Below are positions 45,283 through 55,116 of a stretch of 64,000 nt of DNA, piece by piece. Origin of the DNA: CAINVV01 sp037137375. GTDB taxonomy: Bacteria; Bacteroidota; Bacteroidia; Bacteroidales; Prolixibacteraceae. The stretch is taken from positions 1-64,000 of the forward strand of contig JBAXKJ010000026.1 of the NCBI GenBank assembly GCA_037137375.1, read 5' to 3'. The first letter of the stretch is position 1; each line of letters begins with the position of its first letter. Under the pieces are notes generated by a model. That model searched no databases. It was given only the letters and a program-made list of their open reading frames with translations, and was not told the DNA's origin. The translations under genes and the position numbers were made by a program.

Positions 45283-46383
45283 ATGAAGAAGATTATCGCC
45301 TTGTTCATTTTAGCTGTAATAGCTTCGACCACTTTTGCCAAACCTGAGAATAACAAAAAAATCTTTGCCGCCGGGAACATCAAAAAAACGATGAAGAAGG
45401 TGGTAGAATGGCAGTTACAGAACCCCAAACATGAGCCTACAGACTGGACCAACGGCGCTTTTTATGCCGGTGTCTCGGCTGCCTGGCAAACAACCAAGTC
45501 AAAGACCATTTACCAGGCCATGTTGGATATGGGAAACAAGAATGGCTGGAATACTGGTAAACGATGGTATCATGCAGACGATATCGCCATTTGTCAGACC
45601 TATGTGGATATTTATAAAGTGGAGAAGAAGCCGGAGATGATCCGGGCTTTTACCGACACGCTGGCGAAGTTCATGAAGAACCCCTATCCGACCAAAACCA
45701 TCGAAGTCATTAAATGGTGGTGGTGTGATGCGCTTTTCATGGGACCACCTGCCATCGTAAAATTAGGAATGGCAACCGGTAACAAGAGTTACCTGGCCTA
45801 CAGCGACCAGCTTTTCAAGGAATGTTATAAACTACTGTACGACAAGGAAGAACATCTCTTTGCACGGGACTTAAAATATGTAATTAAGAATGATGGGAAA
45901 GATCTCAGAGAAGCAAATGGCAAGAAAATTTTCTGGTCAAGGGGCAACGGCTGGGTCATGGGTGGTCTCGTAAGGGTCTTGCAGGAACTGCCTGCCGATT
46001 ACCCGGAAAGAAATTTCTATGTAACACTTTTCAAGGAGATGTCGGCCCGGCTGAAGGAGTTGCAGCAAGCCGACGGATTGTGGCGGGCAAGTCTGCTCGA
46101 TCCTGAGGCATATCCCGGAGGCGAGGTAAGCGGTTCAGGCTTTGACTGCTATGCAATGGCCTGGGGTATCAACAATGGAATCCTCGACAAGGCCTCCTAC
46201 CTGCCGGTAGTAAAGAATGCCTGGATTGGTTTAAACAAATGTGTTCAAAAAGATGGTCATGTTGGATGGGTACAACCCGTCGGAGCCGATCCGAAGAAGA
46301 ATTTCAATGCCGATAGCTGGGAAGTTTATGGTTCAGGAGCCTTTCTGCTTGCCGGCAGTGAAGTGATCAAACTAAAAAAATAG
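45283..46383 (+). CDS. GH105 unsaturated glucuronyl/galacturonyl hydrolase (second copy)
   Basis: A 366-residue exported GH105-type (alpha/alpha)6-barrel hydrolase. Signal peptide ends STTFAK (about residue 20). Motifs: WYHADD (95-100), KWWWCDALFMGP with Asp149 at the conserved acidic position, WSRGNGWVMGGL (218-229), SGSGFDCYAMAWGINNGIL and WEVYGSGAFLLAG. It differs clearly from the other GH105 at 4021 (WWWCDALF instead of WWADDMYM), so it is probably specific for a different unsaturated disaccharide. It is 59 bp after GH29 and 7 bp before the beta-propeller gene. Confidence 0.92.
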   Translation: MKKIIALFILAVIASTTFAKPENNKKIFAAGNIKKTMKKVVEWQLQNPKHEPTDWTNGAFYAGVSAAWQTTKSKTIYQAMLDMGNKNGWNTGKRWYHADDIAICQTYVDIYKVEKKPEMIRAFTDTLAKFMKNPYPTKTIEVIKWWWCDALFMGPPAIVKLGMATGNKSYLAYSDQLFKECYKLLYDKEEHLFARDLKYVIKNDGKDLREANGKKIFWSRGNGWVMGGLVRVLQELPADYPERNFYVTLFKEMSARLKELQQADGLWRASLLDPEAYPGGEVSGSGFDCYAMAWGINNGILDKASYLPVVKNAWIGLNKCVQKDGHVGWVQPVGADPKKNFNADSWEVYGSGAFLLAGSEVIKLKK

Positions 46384-46390
46384 CACGAAA

Positions 46391-47713
46391 ATGCAATCAT
46401 TTATTATTCAAAAGGCCTGCAAAAAACTTGCTGTTTTTGCCGGCCTTTTGGCTTTAATTTTCATTATTTCAATTGATGTCAGCACTGCTCAGTCCCGGGC
46501 GATGACTGCATCGAAAGCATCTTCATCACTTCAGCCGGTCACATCCTCCCAATGGCGGGGCCCCAACCGCGACGGCATCTATCAGGAGAGTGGACTGCTA
46601 AAAAAATGGCCGGCCGAAGGTCCCAAAATGCTCTGGTCGTACGACGGTCTCGGAACCGGAATGGGAAGTGTGGCAGTATACAAGGAAAAAGTATATGTGA
46701 CAGGAATTCCTGATACCCTCACTTCAGAAGGCTTCCTTTTCGCCTTTGATACCAAGGGGAAATTGCTCTGGAAGAAGAGTTACGGGAAAGACTGGACCGG
46801 CATTTTCCCGGGAGCCCGGTCCACGCCAACCATCGTAGATGATCTTTTATACCTCGAAAACGGAAATGGCAGCGTCCTTTGCCTGAAGACTGACAATGGC
46901 GAAAAGGTATGGAGCGTCGATTTTTTCAAGGATTTACAATGCGATTCTGTCCAGTTTGGATTCTCCGAGTCGCTTCTAATCGATGGGAACCGAATATTTT
47001 GTACCCCGGGGGGGCAAACAAATAATGTGGTGGCTCTGAACCGCTTCACAGGAAAGAAAATCTGGGGCAGTCCGGCCTACCGTGAACCCGCCACCTACAC
47101 CTCTCCCATTCTGATCAACCAAAACGGCACGCATCTGCTGGTTAACCTCACGGCTTCCTCCATCATCGGACTGGATGCGGACACAGGTGAGATGTACTGG
47201 CGCATCCATCAGTTTCAGGACAATAAGATTCATGCCAACACTCCCGCCTATTTTGATGGTAAACTACTGATATCTAGCGCATCCCGGAAGGATAGTTCGG
47301 GACTGGTGCTGTTACAGCTTTCACCGGATGGTAAAAAGGCGGAGATAGCATGGCGCAACAAGGAGTTTATCAACCTGATGGAAGGTTTCGTTATAAAAGA
47401 CGGATACCTATTCGGCTCAGCCTACCTGCAACCCAAATGGTTCTGCATCGACCTGAAGACCGGACTTACCAAATTCATTGCCAAAGAGTTAGGGGGCGGA
47501 CCAGTGGTTTATGCCGACGGACTCTTCTACTGTTATGCAGAAAAAGATGGTGAAATAGCGCTGGCTGAGGGAACCCCAGAGCAGTTCCGGATCATCAGCA
47601 GGTTTAAGGTTCCAATGGGTACAGCCCAACATTGGGCGCATCCGGTGATCGCAGGCAAGAAGCTGTATGTCAGGCACAATGACGCCTTGATGGTGTTCGA
47701 CCTGAGTAACTGA
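46391..47713 (+). CDS. Secreted PQQ-type beta-propeller protein
   Basis: A 440-residue protein with a signal peptide (residues about 12-33, DVSTAQ) and a repeated propeller pattern of the PQQ-binding-like family: LFAFDTKGKLLWKKSYG, VLCLKTDNGEKVWSVDF, VVALNRFTGKKIWGS, IIGLDADTGEMYWRI. The WRGPNRDGIYQESGLLKKWP opening is common in exported propellers of Bacteroidota and Planctomycetota. No dehydrogenase domain is attached, so it is more likely a binding or scaffold protein than a quinoprotein enzyme. It starts 7 bp after GH105, which suggests a link to glycan handling. The function is not known. Confidence 0.82.
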   Translation: MQSFIIQKACKKLAVFAGLLALIFIISIDVSTAQSRAMTASKASSSLQPVTSSQWRGPNRDGIYQESGLLKKWPAEGPKMLWSYDGLGTGMGSVAVYKEKVYVTGIPDTLTSEGFLFAFDTKGKLLWKKSYGKDWTGIFPGARSTPTIVDDLLYLENGNGSVLCLKTDNGEKVWSVDFFKDLQCDSVQFGFSESLLIDGNRIFCTPGGQTNNVVALNRFTGKKIWGSPAYREPATYTSPILINQNGTHLLVNLTASSIIGLDADTGEMYWRIHQFQDNKIHANTPAYFDGKLLISSASRKDSSGLVLLQLSPDGKKAEIAWRNKEFINLMEGFVIKDGYLFGSAYLQPKWFCIDLKTGLTKFIAKELGGGPVVYADGLFYCYAEKDGEIALAEGTPEQFRIISRFKVPMGTAQHWAHPVIAGKKLYVRHNDALMVFDLSN

Positions 47714-47783
47714 ACTCCGCTGCGTATCACTTCCCGGCAAAATAAATTTATTCTCATTACAATAAGTCTGGCTATTTATTGGC

Positions 47784-47791
47784 TAATTTTA
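47784..47791 (+). promoter_or_regulatory. Candidate -7 box before first ECF sigma gene (TAATTTTA)
   Basis: TAATTTTA matches TAnnTTTG at all but the last base, 29 nt before the TTG start at 47820, in a 106-bp spacer without other signals. Confidence 0.3.
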
Positions 47792-47819
47792 TGCCTGCTA
47801 AACTCCCGGGATAATTATT

Positions 47820-48410
47820 TTGAAAAAGGAAGAATTTCAAACTGAAACCGAACTGATTGCTTCACTTCAGAGAGGCTCGGTGACTGCTTTTGAAATCTTG
47901 TTTGAAACTTACAGCCAGAAATTATACCGGTTTTCCTTTTCCTATCTTAAATCCGAGACTGAGGCCGAGGATCTGGTTCAGGAAGTTTTCCTGAAAATAT
48001 GGCAAAACAGGATTTCACTTAAAACTGACACCTCCTTTCAATCTTATCTGTTTACCATCGCTTTTCATGCCATCCTGAAAGGCTTCAACAAAAAAGCACA
48101 GCAGCAGAAATTTCAGCTGGATTTATTTGAATCCCTGGCAGCAGAAAATCCCTCCCTCGAAGAACAACTTAATTTTGAAACGCTTATTGCAAGGCTCAAT
48201 CAGTTGATAGAACAACTTCCAACCCGTCGGAAGGAAATTTTTTTCAAGCGTAAAAAAGAGGGAAAATCGATTCAAAATATTGCCCTGGAGATGGGGATAT
48301 CAGAAAAAACTGTTGAAAATCAGATTACTGAAGCAATGAATTCATTGCGCAAATCATTTGGCGAGGACAAAATTGCGGGTCAACTTTTCTTCCTGATATT
48401 CATGGCCTAA
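47820..48410 (+). CDS. ECF sigma factor (FecI-like), module A
   Basis: A 196-residue extracytoplasmic-function sigma factor of the SusCD-linked type. Region 2 spans about 22-65 (FETYSQKLYRFSFSYLKSETEAEDLVQEVFLKIWQ). Region 4 spans about 118-172 (LPTRRKEIFF...SIQNIALEMGISEKTVENQITEAMNSLRKSF). Family knowledge: the factor is held inactive by the FecR-like protein encoded next and is released when the cognate STN-containing SusC binds ligand. The start must be TTG 47820: an in-frame TAA lies at 47799-47801 and no ATG lies between it and the HTH. FecR follows 98 bp downstream. Confidence 0.93.
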   Translation: MKKEEFQTETELIASLQRGSVTAFEILFETYSQKLYRFSFSYLKSETEAEDLVQEVFLKIWQNRISLKTDTSFQSYLFTIAFHAILKGFNKKAQQQKFQLDLFESLAAENPSLEEQLNFETLIARLNQLIEQLPTRRKEIFFKRKKEGKSIQNIALEMGISEKTVENQITEAMNSLRKSFGEDKIAGQLFFLIFMA

Positions 48411-48508
48411 AAAATTTTCTGAAACCGGATAGGGGTTTTTTGAAATTCAGGATATAACTTGCAAACCAGACTTTTTCTGAGCTCTCGGGTGAGCCTTATC
48501 ATTTCAAT

Positions 48509-49537
48509 ATGGAAAAGATCGATTTCCGGTTACTGAAAAATTTCACAGAAGGAAAATATTCCTTTCGCGATTTCCAACGAATCTCGTCATGGTTCGAAGA
48601 CGGTTCCCTGCGTGGCGAGCTTGAATCTGCCATTGGACAACATTGGAATGAATTTCAGGGTGCCAATGACGAACCTAAAAAGGACCTGAGTATCATCTAC
48701 GATCAACTCAGGGAACAGATACGAAGGGAGCAACCTGCAACAATCAGCCTCCATAAAAGGATGTTCAGGATCTATTCTCAAATAGCAGCCATTTTGTTGC
48801 TGCCTTTGCTGATTTATACCGCTTTTAACTTTGTTGGCAAGAAGAATATAGCTGATGAAACGGCCTGGGCCGAAATCTATGCACCACCCGGAGCCAGAAC
48901 ACAGTTCATGCTTCCAGACGGGTCCAAAGGCTGGCTAAACAGCGAAACCAAATTAAAATATCCCCTCAACTTCAAATACAACAGGCATCTTAACCTGGTT
49001 GGCGAGGCCTATTTCGAGGTAACAAAAAACAAGGACCTGCCCTTAACGATCACAACCAGTAACCTGGATATTAAAGTATTAGGAACCACTTTCAGCATAT
49101 CATCGCTGGCTGAGGAGAATACCACGGATGTCATTTTAGAAGAAGGATCTGTCGAGATTGACAATCCCGGTATCGGGTTAAAAACATTCTTAAAGCCGGA
49201 TCAGAAGCTGGTCTTTGACAACCTGAAACATGAATACCAGACGACTTCGCTCAACGCACAGCAATACAATGCCTGGAAAGACGGATTGCTGATATTCAGA
49301 AACGAGCCTCTGGCAGATGTTTTCAAGCGGTTAAGCAGGTGGTACAACGTAAAAATAACCATAACAGACGATCAGATCAAACGGTATAAATACAGGGCGA
49401 CCTTTAAAAATGAACCAATTGAAGAGGTTATCCGACTGATTGCCATGACCTTGCCTATTGAATACAAGATTCAGAAGCGGGCTTATGACGATCAGGGGGT
49501 TTATGCGGTGAGAGAGATCGTGATTATGAAAAAATAA
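48509..49537 (+). CDS. FecR-family anti-sigma factor, module A
   Basis: A 342-residue inner-membrane anti-sigma factor. The N-terminal cytoplasmic part (1-85) would bind the sigma factor. One membrane segment (about 89-109, IAAILLLPLLIYTAFNFVG) precedes a periplasmic FecR domain (about 120-215, GARTQFMLPDGSKGWLNSET and GEAYFEVTKNKD). A DUF4974 domain (about 265-340, EPLADVFKRLSRWYNVKITI) contacts the STN domain of the neighbouring SusC. Order sigma-FecR-SusC-SusD is the standard trans-envelope signalling layout. Confidence 0.94.
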   Translation: MEKIDFRLLKNFTEGKYSFRDFQRISSWFEDGSLRGELESAIGQHWNEFQGANDEPKKDLSIIYDQLREQIRREQPATISLHKRMFRIYSQIAAILLLPLLIYTAFNFVGKKNIADETAWAEIYAPPGARTQFMLPDGSKGWLNSETKLKYPLNFKYNRHLNLVGEAYFEVTKNKDLPLTITTSNLDIKVLGTTFSISSLAEENTTDVILEEGSVEIDNPGIGLKTFLKPDQKLVFDNLKHEYQTTSLNAQQYNAWKDGLLIFRNEPLADVFKRLSRWYNVKITITDDQIKRYKYRATFKNEPIEEVIRLIAMTLPIEYKIQKRAYDDQGVYAVREIVIMKK

Positions 49538-49542
49538 AAAAG

Positions 49543-49572
49543 TTCAGGGAAGTGTGCGACCACTCCCCTGAA
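49543..49572 (+). other. Hairpin in fecR-susC spacer, module A
   Basis: TTCAGGGAAGTG (49543-49554) pairs with CACTCCCCTGAA (49561-49572) around a 6-nt loop, with one A/C mismatch five pairs from the loop. No U-tract follows in the plus direction, so it is a structured spacer or processing/attenuation element more than a terminator. A similar hairpin is at 58587. Confidence 0.6.
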
Positions 49573-49624
49573 AAAAAGTAGCGATAACAGTCAATTTAAG
49601 TATTAACACTACAACGGTGAATCT

Positions 49625-52600
49625 ATGAAAAAAAATCGTGAATGGTGGGCATTGGATTTTTATGCCCTAAAAAAAAGTTTACTAATTATGAGATGGACAT
49701 TGCTCTTCTTCTTTCTTGGGATCATCCAGGCCTTAGCCACGGAACCCTCCTACGCTCAGAAGACTAGGCTGGAACTGAATTTCAGCCAGGCAAAACTCGA
49801 ACAGGTGTTAAACGAAATTGAGCACCAAAGTGAGTTCTATTTTCTTTACAATCAAGATCTTATCAACACAGAACGAAAAGTTGATATTCAAGCCAAAGGC
49901 AGCAAAATCGATGAGGTACTTGCCGGTCTTTTCAACGGCACCGACATCCATTACACCATCATCGACAAGCAGATCGTGCTGACCAACATTGCAGATCAGA
50001 CCAGTTTGGTGATGCAGATTGCCTCCCAGCAGCAGTCCCGCAAAATAACCGGAAAAGTTACCGACCAGACCAGCAATTCGCTTCCGGGTGTTTCCGTTGT
50101 AGTGAAGGGGACTACCGTCGGAACCATCACGGCCAGCGACGGTACTTTCTCCCTCCAGATTCCCGGCGATGCCAAATCCCTCGTATTCATGTTTGTCGGG
50201 ATGAAGGCGCAGGAGATTCCGCTTACGGGCAAGTCAACCATTAATGTTGTGATGGCCGAGGAGACCTTCGGCGTGGATGAAGTGGTCGTAGTTGGATACG
50301 GTCAGCAGAAGAAAATCAATATGACGGGTGCGGTCTCCCAGGTAAAAATGAATGAAGTTTTAGGAGACAGGCCGATTCTCAGTACGGCAAACGCCCTTCA
50401 GGGAACTATTCCCGGACTAGTTGTTACGGGAGGTGCCTCCCCGGGAACTAGCAAAGCCTTCAATATTCGCGGAACAACCTCGTTGAATGGTGGAAGTCCG
50501 TTGGTATTAATAGACAACGTACCCGGAGATCTCGATATGATCAATCCTGAAGATATCGAGTCAGTTTCGGTACTGAAAGATGCTGCCTCCTCTGCAATTT
50601 ATGGTGCCCGCGCGGCTTACGGCGTAATTCTCGTTACGACCAAGAAGGGTACAAAAAATGAGAAATTCCAGCTGAACTACAACAATAGCTTCGGTTTTGA
50701 AAACTCTATCAATCGCCCGCAACAAGCTTCCGCGCTCGACTTCTTAAAGAGTTATAAGGATGCCGGATTCTTGTCAGGCAACTATTTCGCCGGACAGAAT
50801 GTGGATAAATGGATTCAGTATCTTACTGATTACCAAAATAATCCAAGTCAATTTACTACTACCGGCGACGGAATTTATGTTCCCACGGTTGGAAATGCAA
50901 CCAACACCCGGTACTACCTGAATGAGAAGGATCTTTACGGTGATATGCTGGACAAATATGGATTCCTACAGTCGCACAATGTATCTATCAGCGGTGGGAC
51001 CAGCAATCTCTCCTATCGTTTGTCACTTGGGTACAACGACGAACAGGGTCCACTGTTAACCAACAAGGACAACTATAGCCGTATCACCACCGATGCCTAT
51101 ATTTCCGCGGATGTAACAAAATGGCTGACCCAGTCTGTCGACGTGCGCTACGCCAGCAGCGACAAGTCAATCCCATACGATGTTTCCGGAGGACTATATG
51201 GAATGCGACTCTGCATGCTAACACCTGAAGGGGATATGGCTGCCAATAGCGGTAAGATTTTGCCGGTGAATACACCCAAAAATATGTTGCTAAAATCAGC
51301 TGCTGCCGTTACACTCAACAAAAACCCGAGAATTCTCTCCAAGACCATCATCAAACCTTTCAAAGGTTTAGAGGCAGTACTTGAATACACATACAATAAC
51401 CAGTCTTCTGATTACAAGCAATATAATGCTCCGTATGAGTACACTTCCATTCAATTGGACGACTCCTTTACGGCCAACAATGTCTCCCAGTACTGGGATA
51501 CCAAATCGGCAACTGATTACAATGCTATCAATGCATACGCCACCTACACGCTGGATCTGAACAAGGTTCATCACCTGAAGGCGATGGCAGGTTACAACCA
51601 GGAAAAGAGCCGCTATGAAGAACTCGCCGCCAATCGCAAGAACATGATTAACAACGATCTGCCTTCGTTCAGCAGCGCAACCGGTGAGACAAAAGTTACA
51701 GACACTTATTCCGAATATTCTGTCAGAGGCGGTTTCTACCGACTCAATTATGATTACAAGGGTAAATATCTTTTCGAGGCAAACGGACGATATGACGGTT
51801 CTTCCAAGTTCCCCACAACCGGACGTTTTGGATTCTTCCCCTCCTTCTCCCTTGGATGGAATGCGGCCAATGAAGATTTCATGAAATTTTCAAGCAAATA
51901 TGTCAACTTACTGAAGCTTAGAGGTTCATGGGGACAAATCGGGAATCAGGCTATCAGCCCTTATGCTTATATGCCTTCTATGGCATCCTATCTTGCCAGC
52001 TGGATTCAGAGCAGCGTTCAGCCAACTACCCTCAATGCACCAGGATTGGTGAGCAGTAATTTTACCTGGGAAACAGTTCAGACACTGGACTTCGGTCTGG
52101 ACCTGAATATGTTCAACTCACGTTTGCAGACAACCTTCGACTGGTACCAGAGAGATACCAACAATATGCTTGCTCCGGGAATGGAATTACCTTCTGTTGT
52201 TGGAGCCGCTGCTCCGCTTCAGAATGTTGCCAACCTGGGTACAAAAGGCTGGGAGCTCAACTTATCCTGGCATGATAAAATCGGGGCTGTGGGCTACAAT
52301 GTTGGCTTTAACTTATATGACTCCCGTTCGCATGTGACTAAATATAACAATGTATCAGGCTTGCTGAGCAGTTATTATGAAGGACAGCAAATTGGAGAAA
52401 TCTGGGGTTATGTTTCTGACGGCTATTACACCGCGGCAGATTTTGCCAGCACAACTACCTGGAAATTAAATACCGGAGTGACAACCATACAGGGATACAA
52501 TGTAAAACCTGGCGATGTTAAATTCAAAAACCTGAACGACGGAACCAATAGCACCAACCAAATCGATGCAGGCAGCAGTACATTGACCGATCCGGGCGAC

Positions 52601-53131
52601 CGCACGATCATCGGCAATTCTTCTCCACGATACCAGTTTGGTTTTAATGGTGGACTTACCTGGAAAGGCCTGAGCGTGAATGTCTTCCTGCAAGGCGTTG
52701 GTAAACGCGATTACTGGACGAGTGACGACCGTAGATGGCCATTCAATTCCAACGAATTCGGAACTATCTTCGCGGATCAGCTTGATTACTGGAAACCAAC
52801 AGATGCGGCAAATGGAAACTATACGCCTGTTAACCCGAATCCCGAATATTTCCGCATTTACAACCAGATGGAAAATGGTGGATCCAACAGAAGAGTCCAG
52901 ACCAAATATCTTTTGGACGCCTCCTATGTCAGATTGAAAAACATAAGTCTGAGCTACAATGTCCCGATCAAACTGGTTCAAAAAATCGGATTCGCCAGTG
53001 TAAAAGTGTTCTCCAGCATTGAAAATCCAGTTACCTGGACGAAATTACCAAGCGGCTATGACCCCGAACGTTTATCCTGGGGATACCCGTTCTATCGCAC
53101 TACTTCATTCGGTATAAACATTACCCTTTAA
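49625..53131 (+). CDS. SusC-family TonB-dependent transducer with STN domain, module A
   Basis: A 1,168-residue outer-membrane TonB-dependent transporter that also signals. A leader of about 45 residues ends PSYAQ. An STN (secretin/TonB short N-terminal) domain lies at about 46-120 (LNFSQAKLEQVLNEIEHQSE), a carboxypeptidase-regulatory-like domain at about 140-210, and a plug at about 228-340 (DIESVSVLKDAASSAIYGAR). The rest is barrel, ending FGINITL. The STN domain is what couples ligand binding to FecR (48509). It is 18 bp upstream of susD3. This copy is not preceded by the 34-bp element of PUL 1. Confidence 0.96.
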   Translation: MKKNREWWALDFYALKKSLLIMRWTLLFFFLGIIQALATEPSYAQKTRLELNFSQAKLEQVLNEIEHQSEFYFLYNQDLINTERKVDIQAKGSKIDEVLAGLFNGTDIHYTIIDKQIVLTNIADQTSLVMQIASQQQSRKITGKVTDQTSNSLPGVSVVVKGTTVGTITASDGTFSLQIPGDAKSLVFMFVGMKAQEIPLTGKSTINVVMAEETFGVDEVVVVGYGQQKKINMTGAVSQVKMNEVLGDRPILSTANALQGTIPGLVVTGGASPGTSKAFNIRGTTSLNGGSPLVLIDNVPGDLDMINPEDIESVSVLKDAASSAIYGARAAYGVILVTTKKGTKNEKFQLNYNNSFGFENSINRPQQASALDFLKSYKDAGFLSGNYFAGQNVDKWIQYLTDYQNNPSQFTTTGDGIYVPTVGNATNTRYYLNEKDLYGDMLDKYGFLQSHNVSISGGTSNLSYRLSLGYNDEQGPLLTNKDNYSRITTDAYISADVTKWLTQSVDVRYASSDKSIPYDVSGGLYGMRLCMLTPEGDMAANSGKILPVNTPKNMLLKSAAAVTLNKNPRILSKTIIKPFKGLEAVLEYTYNNQSSDYKQYNAPYEYTSIQLDDSFTANNVSQYWDTKSATDYNAINAYATYTLDLNKVHHLKAMAGYNQEKSRYEELAANRKNMINNDLPSFSSATGETKVTDTYSEYSVRGGFYRLNYDYKGKYLFEANGRYDGSSKFPTTGRFGFFPSFSLGWNAANEDFMKFSSKYVNLLKLRGSWGQIGNQAISPYAYMPSMASYLASWIQSSVQPTTLNAPGLVSSNFTWETVQTLDFGLDLNMFNSRLQTTFDWYQRDTNNMLAPGMELPSVVGAAAPLQNVANLGTKGWELNLSWHDKIGAVGYNVGFNLYDSRSHVTKYNNVSGLLSSYYEGQQIGEIWGYVSDGYYTAADFASTTTWKLNTGVTTIQGYNVKPGDVKFKNLNDGTNSTNQIDAGSSTLTDPGDRTIIGNSSPRYQFGFNGGLTWKGLSVNVFLQGVGKRDYWTSDDRRWPFNSNEFGTIFADQLDYWKPTDAANGNYTPVNPNPEYFRIYNQMENGGSNRRVQTKYLLDASYVRLKNISLSYNVPIKLVQKIGFASVKVFSSIENPVTWTKLPSGYDPERLSWGYPFYRTTSFGINITL

Positions 53132-53148
53132 CGATAAAAATCAGCACA

Positions 53149-54999
53149 ATGAAAAAATATATTCTAATCCTGATATTTGCAGTTGCGACACTTGTATCCT
53201 GTAATGACAGCTTCCTCGAGAAGTTACCGGTTGAAACATTAACAGAAGGCACTGCATTCAGCTCATACAACAATTTTCAGACCTATGCCTGGTCGTTGTA
53301 CGGAGTATTTGACAATAGTAATATTCTAAGAAAAATTGGCGTCTACGGAGACGGCGGTCTTAACGTTAGTGATTATTATGCGGGATACCTGGCATGGAAA
53401 GGTACCAGCCAGTATAATCCGTATGCCTTCCAGACCATCGCAAATGTTGCATCCGGCAATGGATGGGACTTTACTTATGTCCGTTCCGTCAACATCATGC
53501 TGGCAAATATTGATAAAGCCAACATGACTAATGCTGAAAAAGCACACTGGCGTTCCGTTGGCTATTTCTTCCGTGCCTATTATTATTCGGAATTAATCGC
53601 CCGTTTCGGTGACGTACCCTGGATAAATAAAGTATTATCCGATACCGATCCTGAAGTTTACGGTGAACGTACCCCCAGAAAAGCAGTGGCCGACAGCGTC
53701 CTGGCTAATCTCCAATATGCCGAGCAAAACATCAAGGCAGCCGGCGATGGCAAGAATACCATCAACCAAAACACTGTCAGGGCTTTGATTTCCCGTTTCT
53801 GCCTGTTCGAAGGTACGTGGCGCAAATATTTTGCCCTGGGCGATCATGCCAAGTATCTAACCGAATGCGTGAGGGCATCCGAGTTATTAATGACCTCTTT
53901 TCCGACAGTGCACAATGATTTCGGAGCCATGTTCACCAGCCCTGATCTGGGCGTCATCCCCGGAGTGATCCTGTATAAGGAATATGTGGCAAACGTCATC
54001 ATGAACCAATATTCACACTACGAAAGAACCTCCTCAGGGATCTCTGAATTACCTCAGAGCACTGTGGATATGTACCTCTGTCAGGATGGCAAACCTATCA
54101 CCGGAAGTTCACAGTATGCAGGATACAAGACTCCTTATGCCACCTTCCGTAACCGGGATATGCGTATGCTTCAGACCATCGTTCCACCTTATCAGTTGTC
54201 TGCCAACAGTACGACCAGTACCTGGGATTTCCCTGCTGATCCTACTTACAGGGAATACCTCGATCTGATGGGAACCACCAAGGTCATCGCCAATCCGGGT
54301 GAGGCAGGTAAAAACAAAGTCTTCCCGCTCATGAACTGGTCGGCTAGTATCGTATTGTCCTTCCCGAATCTTTCGACTAAATCCAGTCAGCAGTTCTTAT
54401 CCTGCCGGGGTGGGTATTATCTCTATAAGAACTATAATACCTGGGATTTGTGCTCTAATCTTGGCTCTACGAATACCGCCGACAAGCCGATTTTCAAGAT
54501 CGAAGAGATCTTGCTCAACGAGGCAGAAGCTCAATTTGAATTGGGTCAGTTCAGTCAGGGCGTCGCCGACAAGACCATCAACAAACTGCGCCCAAGGGCA
54601 AAAGTTGCCAACATGGTTGTTGCCAATATCGATGCCAATTTTGATCCTAACCGCGATCCTTCTGTCAGCCCGGTCCTCTGGGAAATTCGCAGGGAGCGCA
54701 TCGTCGAGTTGTTGGGAGAAGGTTTTGGATTCTACGATATCCGTCGTTGGAAAGTGGCTCCATGGTTCGTTAACAAGCAGCAATACGGAATGTGGGCAAC
54801 CAAGACTCAGGTCGGGACCGGCACCTTGCTGAATATGACTACCAAATTATCAGATCCAACACTCACGGAGAGCTACATTTATCTCTTCAACGATCCGATC
54901 AAGGACGGCAAGGGCTGGCTGGATAAATACTATCTATATCAAATTCCAACAAACGCCATACAGCTGAATCCGAAGTTGACCCAGAATCCGGGTTGGTAA
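53149..54999 (+). CDS. SusD/RagB-family lipoprotein, module A (susD3)
   Basis: A 616-residue SusD-like surface glycan-binding lipoprotein with Cys18 in ATLVSC. The SusD core shows HWRSVGYFFRAYYYSELIARFGDVPW and the closing IRRERIVELLGEGFGFYDIRRWKVA helix. It ends LNPKLTQNPGW, the family's usual terminus. It is co-transcribed with the preceding SusC and followed by a strong terminator at 55037, so module A ends here. Confidence 0.95.
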   Translation: MKKYILILIFAVATLVSCNDSFLEKLPVETLTEGTAFSSYNNFQTYAWSLYGVFDNSNILRKIGVYGDGGLNVSDYYAGYLAWKGTSQYNPYAFQTIANVASGNGWDFTYVRSVNIMLANIDKANMTNAEKAHWRSVGYFFRAYYYSELIARFGDVPWINKVLSDTDPEVYGERTPRKAVADSVLANLQYAEQNIKAAGDGKNTINQNTVRALISRFCLFEGTWRKYFALGDHAKYLTECVRASELLMTSFPTVHNDFGAMFTSPDLGVIPGVILYKEYVANVIMNQYSHYERTSSGISELPQSTVDMYLCQDGKPITGSSQYAGYKTPYATFRNRDMRMLQTIVPPYQLSANSTTSTWDFPADPTYREYLDLMGTTKVIANPGEAGKNKVFPLMNWSASIVLSFPNLSTKSSQQFLSCRGGYYLYKNYNTWDLCSNLGSTNTADKPIFKIEEILLNEAEAQFELGQFSQGVADKTINKLRPRAKVANMVVANIDANFDPNRDPSVSPVLWEIRRERIVELLGEGFGFYDIRRWKVAPWFVNKQQYGMWATKTQVGTGTLLNMTTKLSDPTLTESYIYLFNDPIKDGKGWLDKYYLYQIPTNAIQLNPKLTQNPGW

Positions 55000-55036
55000 C
55001 CGGATTACTTATTATCATGGAATAATCTAAATAATC

Positions 55037-55081
55037 ATAAGCGTTTTGCAGTTATCTTAACTGTAAAACGCTTATTTTTTT
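55037..55081 (+). terminator. Intrinsic terminator after susD3
   Basis: An 18-bp stem (55037-55054 with 55058-55075, one G-T wobble) has a 3-nt loop. It is followed by a run of T to 55081. It closes the sigma-FecR-SusC-SusD operon of module A; the sulfatase begins 36 bp later. Confidence 0.92.
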
Positions 55082-55116
55082 GAAATGAGCATGCGCACAA
55101 CATTAATATTTACGAA

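Noticed and set aside
49543..49572. Intrinsic terminator between fecR and susC
   Set aside because: The stem is followed by A residues on the plus strand, not U, so it does not have terminator form in the direction of transcription.
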